Shown here piece after piece: positions 33,635-42,053 of a DNA stretch of 64,000 bases. Position 1 is the first letter of the stretch; each line of letters starts with the position of its first letter. The translations under genes were made by a program, and so were the position numbers. The stretch is from DAORHV01 sp964458645 (GTDB lineage: Bacteria; Patescibacteriota; Gracilibacteria; Peribacterales; Peribacteraceae). The notes below the pieces were generated by a model. It saw only the letters and a program-made list of their open reading frames with translations, was not told where the DNA came from and did no database searches. The stretch covers positions 83,911 to 147,910 of the forward strand of contig CAYWJU010000003.1 in NCBI GenBank assembly GCA_964458645.1, given 5' to 3'.

Positions 33635-34621
33635 ATGGAACACCTGCCGCTGATCTCGGTTGTCATTCCCATTCGGAATTCAAGGGTCATACTGGAGGCG
33701 TGTCTGCAGAGCATCCGCGCTTTGGACTACCCGCAGGACCGTATCGAATTGATCGTACCGGACGCACATTCCACCGATGACGGACCCGCGATTGCAAAAA
33801 AAATCGGTGCAGTGGTCGTGGCAAACGATGAGTTGATGATCGCGCCGGGTCGCAACGTCGGCTTTGCGGCATCGCACGGCGAGATCATCGCCTTTACCGA
33901 TGCCGACTGTATCGTGGACCGCGACTGGCTGAAGAATGCAGTGCGGTACTTTGCAGATCCGCAGGTGGGAGCCGTAGGTGGACCAAGTCCGGTGCCACCA
34001 AATCAAGGCGCACTTGCCGAGGCGATCGGATATTTCTTCCGGTTGTCGGTCATATTGGCGGGAGCCGCGCATGTGGAACAGCAAAAAAACGTCGAGCACG
34101 TACGGCATATTCCCGGTTGCAACATTCTCTGCCGCCGTTCTGCACTGGAGAAGATTTTCCCCCTCCATTGGACGACGACTAGCGGTGAAGATCTGCAAAT
34201 GGGGCGGCTGTTGTTGCAACAAGGATATTCGCTCCTGCGTGTCCCAGATGTCCGCGTCTGGCACTTTAAACGCACGACGGTGAAAGCTTTCTTCTGGCAA
34301 ATGCAGAGTTACGGCCGCGGACGCATGCGGCTTGGCAAAATCGACCGTGCATGGCTGCGCCCCGCTCATGTTGTCTGCGGCCTTGCGATTCCCCTGCTCC
34401 TCCTGAGCGGCGCAATACTCTTCGTTCTATCGCCGCAGCTGCTGCTGGCGGCGCTTGGATGCAGCGCATTGGCCATGGCGACGTTCACCGTCTGGGCGCT
34501 ATCCCACGGTGCATCGACGGCGATTCTCTGGAGCGGTCCGACCGTACTCGTGGTGGGTTGTATCGGCTGGTCGCGCGGATTCCTTGGCGAACTTCTGGCA
34601 GGCCCACGCATACACGACTGA
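33635..34621 (+). CDS. Family 2 glycosyltransferase with C-terminal membrane helices
   Basis: 328 residues. GT-A fold: I-S-V-V-I-P-I-R-N-S at the start, E-L-I-V-P-D-A-H-S-T-D-D, metal-binding D-A-D in F-T-D-A-D-C, and S-G-E-D-L-Q-M-G-R later, the catalytic-base region. Three hydrophobic segments at the C-terminus (about 245-318) anchor it. Probably adds sugar to a lipid-linked intermediate. Heads a group of four glycan genes. Confidence 0.88.
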   Translation: MEHLPLISVVIPIRNSRVILEACLQSIRALDYPQDRIELIVPDAHSTDDGPAIAKKIGAVVVANDELMIAPGRNVGFAASHGEIIAFTDADCIVDRDWLKNAVRYFADPQVGAVGGPSPVPPNQGALAEAIGYFFRLSVILAGAAHVEQQKNVEHVRHIPGCNILCRRSALEKIFPLHWTTTSGEDLQMGRLLLQQGYSLLRVPDVRVWHFKRTTVKAFFWQMQSYGRGRMRLGKIDRAWLRPAHVVCGLAIPLLLLSGAILFVLSPQLLLAALGCSALAMATFTVWALSHGASTAILWSGPTVLVVGCIGWSRGFLGELLAGPRIHD

Positions 34622-34642
34622 GCAACTGCTACACTGAACTCC

Positions 34643-36244
34643 ATGTCGATGCGCGCCGTTGCCGCCCTGCTGTTTCTGATTGTCGTTTTCAATGGCGCCT
34701 ATGTTGCGCAACGCTGGGGGCCGAATCAGATGTCGCGCTTCAGCCTGATGTTCGCCATGGCCATTGACCATGTCGTGAGTATCGACGGCAATGCACGGAT
34801 GAATTTGGACAAAGCGGAACGAGACGGCCACACATACAGCGACAAGGCGCCGTCGACTGCGTTCTTGGCGCTGCCGTCATTCGTCGTGTGGTATGCGCTG
34901 GCCACGGCAACGGGAACGGATATCCTCATGCCTCCGAACGCCGAAACCGCAACCTGGGTCGCCACCATGTTCACCAGCGGCTTCTTGGCTGCACTCGGCA
35001 CAATTGCTCTGTGGCTCTTGCTTTCGCGCATCGCAGACCGGCGCATTGCGGGCGCCGCAACCATAGGCTTGGCGCTGGGCACACTGCAGCTGCCGTACAG
35101 TACGCAATTATTTTCGCACGCGGCGACTATCGGGCTGCTGTCCATGGCAATGCTGTTTGTCGTGTCGCCGCGCCGTACGGGTACCGTCCCGCCGAAGGTA
35201 CTGCGACGCAATCCTGTTTTCACCATGTTGCTGTTCGGTGGAGCCATCGTCGCCATACTGCCGTTCGGCGGAACATCCCTCACGCTCGGCGTCGTCGTGG
35301 CAATGATCGGCGCACTCGGCTTGTTGGTGACTGGCGTAGTTGCAATGATTGAGGATCGCCTGGCGTATGCCGACCGCGATTTCTTGGCAGGATTGGCGTG
35401 TGCGCTGGCAGTCACCGGCGAATACACAGCCGCAGTGGGCGCAACTTGCTTGTTCGTCTTCTTGCTGTGGAGCAAACCGTCCAGAGCCAAGGCTTTTCTC
35501 GTAGGAGCACTGTGTCCGATTGCACTGTGCGCCGCGTATAACGCGCTCGCATTCGGTTCGCCGCTTTCCATAGGGTACCAACACAACGACTACGCGTGGA
35601 TGCACCAAGGTCTGCTGGGATTGCAGCTCATGTTCAATGCCGATGCCGCCAAAGCACTGCTGTTTAGCCAAGGACGCGGATTGTTCTTCTGGTCACCGTT
35701 CCTGTTATTGATCCTGCCGGGATACGCACAGCTCTGGAAAAATGCGCGACCGCTGTTTTGGCTTACCGGCGTGATTCCACTGGGAACACTGCTGCTGCTC
35801 TGCACCATGGCAAGTCCGTACGGCGGCGCCGCTGTCGGCCCACGGTATCTTGCTCCCGCCATTCCCTTTCTCGTGCTTGCAGCAGCGTACGGCCTGCCGC
35901 TCGTACCGCGCTTGGGCCGACTACTCATCGTGATCTCCATCGCCATGAATCTGTTGGCGACCGTCGTGAATCCGCAAATGCCGGAAATGATCCCCTCTCC
36001 GTTCTTCGACTACTACCTGGTCAAAGCATCGGTCGGTGTTTTCCCGTTGAATCTGGGCGGCGCTCTGGGACTTACAAACCACTGGAGCATCGTCCCTCTG
36101 CTTGCGGTGAACACAGCTGCTTCGCTGTGGATGCTCTTCGGCATGGGCAAAGAAGCAAAGGCTCGTCCATCTCCAAAGAAACGTACTAGTGTGAAATCGA
36201 AGGCACGTGGGAGGCGCCGCGGCACTCTGCGAAAAGCTGCATAA
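34643..36244 (+). CDS. GT-C-like multi-pass membrane protein, paralogue 1
   Basis: 533 residues, about twelve hydrophobic segments. The first outside loop has N-Q-M-S-R-F-S-L and D-K-A-P-S-T-A-F-L-A-L-P, a pattern of predicted lipid-linked glycosyltransferases. Late loop G-G-A-A-V-G-P-R-Y-L-A-P-A-I-P-F is shared with the paralogue at 36780. The C-terminal tail is very basic. The -10 TACACT (34630-34635) ends seven bases before the ATG. Overlaps the convergent gene at 36186 by 59 bases. Sugar and acceptor unknown. Confidence 0.75.
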   Translation: MSMRAVAALLFLIVVFNGAYVAQRWGPNQMSRFSLMFAMAIDHVVSIDGNARMNLDKAERDGHTYSDKAPSTAFLALPSFVVWYALATATGTDILMPPNAETATWVATMFTSGFLAALGTIALWLLLSRIADRRIAGAATIGLALGTLQLPYSTQLFSHAATIGLLSMAMLFVVSPRRTGTVPPKVLRRNPVFTMLLFGGAIVAILPFGGTSLTLGVVVAMIGALGLLVTGVVAMIEDRLAYADRDFLAGLACALAVTGEYTAAVGATCLFVFLLWSKPSRAKAFLVGALCPIALCAAYNALAFGSPLSIGYQHNDYAWMHQGLLGLQLMFNADAAKALLFSQGRGLFFWSPFLLLILPGYAQLWKNARPLFWLTGVIPLGTLLLLCTMASPYGGAAVGPRYLAPAIPFLVLAAAYGLPLVPRLGRLLIVISIAMNLLATVVNPQMPEMIPSPFFDYYLVKASVGVFPLNLGGALGLTNHWSIVPLLAVNTAASLWMLFGMGKEAKARPSPKKRTSVKSKARGRRRGTLRKAA

Positions 36245-36722
36245 TACGACTGGAAGTTTCGGAGCGTACGATGATGCCCTCAATGGATAAATGCCCCTGC
36301 AACGGCCGGTCGCATTTCTGCATCTGTGACTGCATGGTCAATACCGCATGCATGAACCGTGCGAGCGATGGCTGATCGAGTCTTGCAGTGCGCATGCGTT
36401 GGGTAAGATGAAAGCAGCGACGCCATACATGCAATTCCAGTCGATTCTCGGCTTGCCGCATATCGTGCTGCCACTTCCATACTTGCGGATCATCGGAATG
36501 ATCCATGTTCTTCGGCAAAGCGGAGCGTGCCTGGTGTAATTTTTGAAGATCGACGTCAATGGCTGCCAGTGCCGCCTCGATTGCGGAAAGGTTGTCATCA
36601 ATCGACAGCATGCTCCATGCGGTTGCACCTCCTTCTCCAAGCGCCAAACCATACTCAACATGACTTTGAATGCGATTGGGAATCGTTTTTTCAGCCGGTT
36701 CTTGGTAGACGCGCAATTTCAT
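36186..36722 (-). CDS. Hypothetical helical protein, 178 aa
   Basis: Not recognised. Helical, with many Gln/His/Met in the second half. Chosen start MKLRVYQEPAEK follows TTGACA, an 18-base spacer and TAAATG ending nine bases upstream. The 3' part overlaps the end of the GT-C-like gene. The only coding candidate in the gap between the two paralogues, and its promoter is good. Confidence 0.6.
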   Translation of the reverse strand: MKLRVYQEPAEKTIPNRIQSHVEYGLALGEGGATAWSMLSIDDNLSAIEAALAAIDVDLQKLHQARSALPKNMDHSDDPQVWKWQHDMRQAENRLELHVWRRCFHLTQRMRTARLDQPSLARFMHAVLTMQSQMQKCDRPLQGHLSIEGIIVRSETSSRIMQLFAECRGASHVPSISH

Positions 36723-36731
36723 GTGAGCCGC

Positions 36732-36761
36732 CATTTACGAGAAAAAATGGGATTTTGTCAA
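36732..36761 (-). promoter_or_regulatory. Promoter of the 36186-36722 gene
   Basis: -35 TTGACA (36761-36756), 18-base spacer, -10 TAAATG (36737-36732). It faces the -10 TACACT of the plus-strand gene at 36767-36772. Confidence 0.5.
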
Positions 36762-36779
36762 TGCTCTACACTGCTTGCC

Positions 36780-38354
36780 ATGCTTCGAACGACGATCGGC
36801 GTACTCATCGCGATGTTGGTTGCAGGTTGCTATGCGGCCATAGCACAGCCCCACGGCTTCAATCAGTTGTCGCGCTTCGATATGCTCTACGCACTGAGCA
36901 ATGAAGGACGCTTCACTATCGACACCCTCTGGCACAACACGCAGGATGTGGGAGTATTCAACGGACAACACTTCAGCGATAAGCCGCCCGGAGTGACGTA
37001 TTTGGCGTTACCCGCATACACACTGACATTGGGCGCCCAGCGACTGTTGGGCCAACGACCGACGTCCGAGGCGGGAATCTCGACTGCGCTCTGGACCACG
37101 ACACTCGCCACGTCGGTCCTGCTGGCCGCATTGGGAGCCATGGCCATGTGGACGCTGCTCTGCTCTTACGGATGCCGTCCGCGGCACGCACTGCTCGCCA
37201 CACTTGCCTGCTGGCTGGGTACGCTGGCATTTCCGTATGGATCGATGCTGTTTTCGCACACGCCGGTCATCGGCTTGTTGTCGATTGCCATGGCAGCCAT
37301 GTTGGTGCCGGTGGCCGCAGTGCAACGACATTCCGTCAGTGCAAGCTGGTGGCAGGCGGGCATCTGGCTTGGCGGCATCAGCGGATTGTCGCTTCTTGGA
37401 TGGGTCGTCATACGACTCGTCGGCATGGACCCCGCCATGCGCATAGCAATTCTGAACGTAGCGATCCTCAGTCTTTCCGCGAGCATGTTGCTCATGGTCG
37501 GCACGTGGCGATTGCTCACCGGACAAGGTGGCGCAAGCGAACGACGACGGCGAGAGGTGTTGATCGGCATAGCATTCGGATTGGCCGTGCTGTGTGAATT
37601 CATGGCGGCCATTCCGGTTGCTGCATTGTGGCTTGTCTTCCTGCGGCGCGATTGGAAACGCGCGTTGCGAACAGCGGCATGGGCAATGGCGCCACTACTA
37701 CTGTTGCCATTCACCAATTGGTTGTGCTTCGATTCGCCGTTTACGTTGGGGTACAGCACCAACGCCTTCCTCTGGATGCGCGAAGGCTTCTTCGGCATTA
37801 CGCTGCTGCCCAATCCAAGCGCACTGTTCCTGTTGCTGTTCAGCGGCGGCAAGGGCCTACTGTTCTGGTCACCCTGTATGGCGCTAGCGATTCCGGGCTT
37901 CCGGGAATTGTATGCGCGCAATAGCGCGCTGTGCTTGGCGATCGGCGGCAGTGCCGCACTGCTGACTCTGTTCATTGCAACAACCGGTAACCCCGGCGGC
38001 GGAATGGCCGTGGGGCCGCGCTATTTGGCGCCCGTCATCCCGTTGCTGATTCTCCCCATGGTGCTGGGGCTGCAGATCGTTCCTCGGTTGGGCACGGTGC
38101 TCATCGCGCTGTCGATACTCTTCAATGCAATCGCCGCAATCATCAACCCCATGCCCTCGCCTGCGCTGTCATTGCCGCTCACCCAGTACTACATCCCGGA
38201 GCTGCTGCGCGGCAACGTCCTCAATAATGCAGGATCGTGGTTGGGCTTGTCTCCGGTGCTTGGCTTGCTGCCATTGCTCGGATTCGCCGCAGCGCTGTTG
38301 TTCACGTTGTGGCGCATGAGCGGAGCATTGCAGGCCAAGCGCACGATCAATTGA
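36780..38354 (+). CDS. GT-C-like multi-pass membrane protein, paralogue 2
   Basis: 524 residues with the same plan as 34643-36244: F-N-Q-L-S-R-F-D-M in the first loop, F-S-D-K-P-P-G-V-T-Y-L-A-L-P, and the late loop G-G-M-A-V-G-P-R-Y-L-A-P-V-I-P. The TACACT -10 (36767-36772) ends seven bases before this ATG. A longer in-frame extension to 36543 is therefore not used. Its stop codon is embedded in the -35 TTGACA of the next gene. Probable tandem duplication with divergence of acceptor or sugar. Confidence 0.75.
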   Translation: MLRTTIGVLIAMLVAGCYAAIAQPHGFNQLSRFDMLYALSNEGRFTIDTLWHNTQDVGVFNGQHFSDKPPGVTYLALPAYTLTLGAQRLLGQRPTSEAGISTALWTTTLATSVLLAALGAMAMWTLLCSYGCRPRHALLATLACWLGTLAFPYGSMLFSHTPVIGLLSIAMAAMLVPVAAVQRHSVSASWWQAGIWLGGISGLSLLGWVVIRLVGMDPAMRIAILNVAILSLSASMLLMVGTWRLLTGQGGASERRRREVLIGIAFGLAVLCEFMAAIPVAALWLVFLRRDWKRALRTAAWAMAPLLLLPFTNWLCFDSPFTLGYSTNAFLWMREGFFGITLLPNPSALFLLLFSGGKGLLFWSPCMALAIPGFRELYARNSALCLAIGGSAALLTLFIATTGNPGGGMAVGPRYLAPVIPLLILPMVLGLQIVPRLGTVLIALSILFNAIAAIINPMPSPALSLPLTQYYIPELLRGNVLNNAGSWLGLSPVLGLLPLLGFAAALLFTLWRMSGALQAKRTIN

Positions 38355-38379
38355 CACCGTTCCACCGACACTCGACACT
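38351..38379 (+). promoter_or_regulatory. Leaderless promoter of the second GT2 gene
   Basis: -35 TTGACA (38351-38356, containing the TGA stop of the previous gene), a 17-base spacer and -10 GACACT (38374-38379), seven bases before the ATG. Confidence 0.7.
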
Positions 38380-38386
38380 GCGCCAG

Positions 38387-39109
38387 ATGTCCTCGGTACC
38401 AAGATTTCGGCTGTCCGTCGTTCTTCCGTGCTTGAATGAATCCGGGATCATTTGCCGTACGGTCGAAGCAACAGCGCATTGGATGCGTACAGCGAATATC
38501 ACCGGAGAAGTCATTGTGGTCGATGACGGCTCAACCGATGACACTCCGCAGCTGCTGCAAGCCTTGGGCGAACGCGAGCCCATGCTCCGCACCGTACGAC
38601 ACCAACACACACGCGGATACGGCGCGGCGGTACGTTCGGGTTGCGACGCTGCGACGCAGGAAATAATCGCATTCATGGACAGCGACGGACAATTTGATCC
38701 GCAGGATATTCATACCCTGTTACAGACGCTTGCAACGAACGACATCGCATGGGGCGTACGCGTACGACGGGCCGACGGTCTGCTGCGCAGCGTCACGCAA
38801 TGGATCTACCAAACCCTTGTCCGAGCGACAATCGGCCTGCGCTCACCGGATCTGAATTCCGGCATGAAAGCGTTTCATCGTCGTACATGGACAACCATTC
38901 GTCCAACAACCGCAGATGGCGCGCTCTTCCACGCCGAACTCTTGCAACGCGCATTGGCGTCGCATGTGTCGATCGCACACGTTGCGGTTCGTCATTTTCC
39001 GCGAACATGCGGAACACCCACCGGCATTCAGCTAGGCGTCATTGCACGCATGTTCCGAGAGTTGCGATCGATGCGACGTCTTCCTACCGCAGGACACGGC
39101 AAGCCGTAA
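38387..39109 (+). CDS. Family 2 glycosyltransferase, dolichyl-phosphate-sugar synthase-like
   Basis: 240 residues. L-S-V-V-L-P-C-L-N-E-S, V-V-D-D-G-S-T-D-D-T, R-G-Y-G-A-A-V-R-S-G and M-D-S-D-G-Q-F-D-P match DPM1/polyprenyl-phosphate-glycosyltransferases. No C-terminal membrane helices. It would load a sugar on a lipid carrier, the donor needed by the GT-C-like proteins next to it. Overlaps the convergent cysteine-rich gene by 26 bases. Confidence 0.88.
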   Translation: MSSVPRFRLSVVLPCLNESGIICRTVEATAHWMRTANITGEVIVVDDGSTDDTPQLLQALGEREPMLRTVRHQHTRGYGAAVRSGCDAATQEIIAFMDSDGQFDPQDIHTLLQTLATNDIAWGVRVRRADGLLRSVTQWIYQTLVRATIGLRSPDLNSGMKAFHRRTWTTIRPTTADGALFHAELLQRALASHVSIAHVAVRHFPRTCGTPTGIQLGVIARMFRELRSMRRLPTAGHGKP

Positions 39110-39422
39110 GGCACACATCTGCGTTGGGCCAATAACTATATCCCTCCCCGGAACAGTCGCTGCGATTCACGTCCAGACACTCTCCTTCTGCGCAACATGC
39201 ACCGGCTTCCTGTGCCTCCGCAGTCTGCGTGGCAACCGCAGGAATTTGATCCGCGCGCATCGGTGCATACACGCGCGCCAGCAATCGGTTATTGCTTTCA
39301 CGGTAACCGATGGCAACGAGCATGACGACGATGAACGCTACGCCAAGCAGTAGTATGGAGCGCAGCTGTTGCTCGTGGTTGCGATGCGTGCCGACGGTTT
39401 TTCGCATGGTGTTCTTGACCAT
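39084..39422 (-). CDS. Small membrane-anchored cysteine-rich protein B, 112 aa
   Basis: Basic N-terminus, one membrane helix (about 23-41, S-I-L-L-L-G-V-A-F-I-V-V-M-L-V-A-I) and an exported tail ending with six Cys (G-A-C-C-A-E-G-E-C-L, then D-C-S-G, C-L-T-A-C). The ATG follows the stop of the preceding gene after one base (TAATATG), so the two are co-translated. Similar plan to its partner: short anchor and Cys cluster at the very C-terminus. No family recognised. Confidence 0.68.
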   Translation of the reverse strand: MVKNTMRKTVGTHRNHEQQLRSILLLGVAFIVVMLVAIGYRESNNRLLARVYAPMRADQIPAVATQTAEAQEAGACCAEGECLDVNRSDCSGEGYSYWPNADVCLTACRVLR

Positions 39423-39423
39423 A

Positions 39424-39783
39424 TTATCGAGGCTGGCAGCCAGCGGCGCAGTCTTCGAACAACGCGGATTGCTTGTCGTCGCCACAGCCGTTGGCCGTGG
39501 GTTGCTCGTAACACAAACCGACGTCGGCATTGCAGCACCAGACGACCTCCTCTTCGGCTGCCGGTTGTTCAGTGCCATCCAACATGGAAGGCTCTTCGAC
39601 TTTCATGAAATTTTCAGGCTGCATCATAATCTCCTCCTCCATGGGCAAGGTAAGAGCACCCTGCATCAGAGCGCCGGACGTCTGTTGGCTATAGCCAATA
39701 CCAATGACCAGTGCAGAGACCAATGCGACACTTGAAAGTAACGTGCCGCGGATAAGACGCTCGCTGCGGGAGATTGAAGGCAT
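39424..39783 (-). CDS. Small membrane-anchored cysteine-rich protein A, 119 aa
   Basis: Start MPSISRSERLIRGTLL, membrane helix at about 13-33, Met/Glu-rich linker, then a C-terminal Cys cluster (V-W-C-C-N-A-D-V-G-L-C-Y, G-C-G-D-D, D-C-A-A-G-C). Preceded by a good promoter with a short leader. First of a coupled pair of Cys-tail proteins on the minus strand. Function unknown; exported disulfide-bonded tails are likely. Confidence 0.7.
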   Translation of the reverse strand: MPSISRSERLIRGTLLSSVALVSALVIGIGYSQQTSGALMQGALTLPMEEEIMMQPENFMKVEEPSMLDGTEQPAAEEEVVWCCNADVGLCYEQPTANGCGDDKQSALFEDCAAGCQPR

Positions 39784-39807
39784 GAAAACAACGGGGAAAT
39801 TTAGAGC

Positions 39808-39836
39808 AGTGTACGCCCCTTCTTGCCCGAGCTCAA
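39808..39836 (-). promoter_or_regulatory. Promoter of the cysteine-rich A/B pair
   Basis: -35 TTGAGC (39836-39831), a 17-base spacer and -10 TACACT (39813-39808). The leader is about 17 bases. Confidence 0.65.
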
Positions 39837-39847
39837 ACTCGCTTCGG

Positions 39848-40060
39848 CTACCGACGCGAACAACCCCAATACCCTGGAATGCACGGCGGACTCTTGAGTT
39901 TTGTTTTACATCCCCACAAACCGGAAATACAAGGAGGCGATGGCAATGCGGCAATGACCGTGCGTGGTGCGGCAGTGAATTGGACACGCGCATCTGCTGC
40001 AACGAGTACCGTGGCAACAAGTGCAAGCGCGGTGATGACAGGAATGCAAGAAAAGCGCAT
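39848..40060 (-). CDS. Small secreted peptide with duplicated S-P-P-C-I motif, 70 aa
   Basis: Signal peptide (M-R-F-S-C-I-P-V-I-T-A-L-A-L-V-A-T), then a mature part of about 45 residues with two copies of S/K-P-P-C-I-x-G-x-W-G-C. The -10 TACAAT (40074-40069) ends eight bases before the ATG, which strongly supports so short a gene. With four Cys in two identical motifs it could form a small disulfide-bonded peptide. Third of three Cys-rich genes in a row. Confidence 0.65.
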   Translation of the reverse strand: MRFSCIPVITALALVATVLVAADARVQFTAAPRTVIAALPSPPCISGLWGCKTKLKSPPCIPGYWGCSRR

Positions 40061-40217
40061 GGGAGCTGATTGTACGGAGATCTGGAGCTATAGATATACT
40101 TCAAAAAACACTATGGACGTTATGTCAATGACAAGGTATATTGTCACTCTTCAGACCGAAATGACGTCTTTATGAAGGTCTGCTACCGTTTCTTCAATTT
40201 CCTACCCCTCCAACGAC

Positions 40218-41429
40218 ATGTCCAAGAACCTTCTTGCAGCAGGATTGTTCGCGCTCATGCTGTTGAGTGCTTGTGGCAAGTCCGCCGCTCCGACATCTGT
40301 AACCGTGGGTGGAGCAGCAATGGTGCAGGAAAAAACGATTATCGAGAATGCATCCAACGCCGACAACCTGAAAACATTGGTGACTGCAGTACGTGCGGCC
40401 AAATTGGACGCCACGCTTTCGGCATCCGGTCCGTTCACCGTGTTCGCACCGACCGATGCCGCATTCGCCGCATTGCCGGCTGGAACGCTGCAGGCCTTGC
40501 TGAAGCCGGAAAACAGCGATTTGTTGACCCAGTTACTGACGTATCACGTTGTCCCCGGAACACTGCGCGCTGCCGATTTGACCAACGGCATGCGACTGCG
40601 CACCGCAGAAGGAAAAGAGGTGCTGATTGCGATCGATGCCAAGGGCATGATGACGGTGAACGGCATTGCCGTCAGCATTGCCGATGTACCGGCCAGCAAC
40701 GGTGTCGTGCACGTCATCGACGGCGTGCTGCTTCCGCCGGTCGGCGAGGCGATGGAATCCAGCAGTGCGTCGAGCGTGGAAGTCATGCCGAACACTACGA
40801 GTTCCAGCGTGAGCGTGCCGAGCAGTTCCTCCAGTACTCAGTCACAGCCAACCGGCGGCAATGGTGCCGTCATCGGCGTGACCATGGACAAAGGAGTGAT
40901 GTACCGCCTGCTGGATAACGGCGAGCGCACGCAACTGCGCACCGACGTGCAGATGGCAAACGGCATTAAGGTATCGAGCGACGGCAAGGTAACGTCCCCC
41001 GACGGACGCACGGCCATGATGAAAGACGGCCAGGTGCTCACCATTAACGGCGAACTCGGTGAAGCCAAGGACGGCATGCCAACGACCAACGCGAGCGCAG
41101 CCGCTTCCACGCAAGCCGCGGCCGCAGGACCCGAGTACGGTGTGTATACCGAAGGCGTGGTCGGCAACGGCAAAACATCCGTGCTGTTCTTCCATGCAAC
41201 ATGGTGCCCCGAGTGCAAGAAAGCCGATGCCGAACTGGTGAAGATCTACAGCGCAGCGGGGACAAAAGTTTCCACCTACCGAGTAGACTACGACACGTCC
41301 GGACCGTTGAAACAGAAGTACGGCGTGGTCACCCAGCACACGTTCGTGCTGATCGACGGCACGGGTAAAGCACTCAAGACCGTCATCGGACCCAGCGAAG
41401 AAGCGCTGCAGGCATTGGTGCAGTCGTAA
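40218..41429 (+). CDS. Lipoprotein with fasciclin domain and C-terminal thioredoxin-like domain
   Basis: 403 residues. Lipobox L-S-A-C at residue ~19. Fasciclin domain at about 40-175 (F-T-V-F-A-P-T-D-A-A-F, then Y-H-V-V-P-G-T, then V-H-V-I-D-G-V-L). A Ser-rich linker follows, then a small beta domain like DUF6799 (about 220-270, R-L-L-D-N-G-E-R). Last is a thioredoxin-like domain with W-C330-P-E-C333. Fasciclin domains mediate adhesion and the thioredoxin domain handles thiols outside the cell; finding both in one chain is unusual. -10 TACCGT (40184-40189) gives a leader of about 20 bases. Divergent from three Cys-rich exported proteins. Confidence 0.85.
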   Translation: MSKNLLAAGLFALMLLSACGKSAAPTSVTVGGAAMVQEKTIIENASNADNLKTLVTAVRAAKLDATLSASGPFTVFAPTDAAFAALPAGTLQALLKPENSDLLTQLLTYHVVPGTLRAADLTNGMRLRTAEGKEVLIAIDAKGMMTVNGIAVSIADVPASNGVVHVIDGVLLPPVGEAMESSSASSVEVMPNTTSSSVSVPSSSSSTQSQPTGGNGAVIGVTMDKGVMYRLLDNGERTQLRTDVQMANGIKVSSDGKVTSPDGRTAMMKDGQVLTINGELGEAKDGMPTTNASAAASTQAAAAGPEYGVYTEGVVGNGKTSVLFFHATWCPECKKADAELVKIYSAAGTKVSTYRVDYDTSGPLKQKYGVVTQHTFVLIDGTGKALKTVIGPSEEALQALVQS

Positions 41430-41445
41430 ATCCGTGCACATCAAA

Positions 41446-41490
41446 GCGTCCCCCACCCTCCGATACGGAGGGAGAGTGGGGGCGCTCTTT
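41446..41490 (+). terminator. Terminator after the fasciclin/thioredoxin gene
   Basis: Long stem: GCG and CCCCCAC pair with GTGGGGG and CGC, inner CCTCC/GGAGG, then TCTTTC. Since the stem is symmetrical it may also serve the minus-strand gene ending at 41511. Confidence 0.6.
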
Positions 41491-41510
41491 CGGTCACGCG
41501 GTCAGCACAT

Positions 41511-42053
41511 TCACTTGATGAGGCCGAAGGCACCTCCGCTGAAGGTCACGGTGACTTCGGCCTTCTTGCCGTCGATCGTGGTTTCGGTCTTGGCCTTCAC
41601 CTTCTGCAGGTCATCGGCGGCGGGCGAGTACGCGGCGCGGGCCAGCGTCTCGGCGTGCTTGGTCACGGTCGTGGCGTCGGCCTTCTCGGAGTACGTGAAC
41701 TTGTACTTCACGCTACCCGCGAGCTGGTTGACGAACTCGACCTTGACCAACACCGGATTGGCACCCGCCTTCTTGTACCCGATCTTGTAGGTCCGCTCGG
41801 TCTTCTTGTTGCCCGGGCTGCTACCCGAGGTGCCGTCGAGCGTGTACCCCTCCGCCAGCGAGATCGCCTTGATCATCGCGGCGGCGAAGTCGCTCTGGGC
41901 CGGGGTGGGCTTCTCGTCGCCGAACGCCACGGTGAAGTAGCGCTGGCCGCCGAGGTCGCTGGTCCACTCGAGCTTGGTAACCAACGGGTCGGCCGCCATG
42001 GCCGACGAGGACAGGAACAGGAACGCCACGACCGACAGGATGGGGCGGAACAT
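41511..42053 (-). CDS. Secreted hypothetical protein, 180 aa, probably acquired
   Basis: Signal peptide M-F-R-P-I-L-S-V-V-A-F-L-F-L-S-S-S-A-M-A-A. The mature part is beta-rich with many Lys/Thr and no Cys; family not recognised. Third codon positions are almost all G or C, unlike neighbours, and a full GGAGG lies seven bases before the ATG. That is the best Shine-Dalgarno site in the window. Both features point to recent transfer from a G+C-rich bacterium. The promoter found upstream is of the host kind, leaving a leader of about 250 bases. Confidence 0.75.
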   Translation of the reverse strand: MFRPILSVVAFLFLSSSAMAADPLVTKLEWTSDLGGQRYFTVAFGDEKPTPAQSDFAAAMIKAISLAEGYTLDGTSGSSPGNKKTERTYKIGYKKAGANPVLVKVEFVNQLAGSVKYKFTYSEKADATTVTKHAETLARAAYSPAADDLQKVKAKTETTIDGKKAEVTVTFSGGAFGLIK

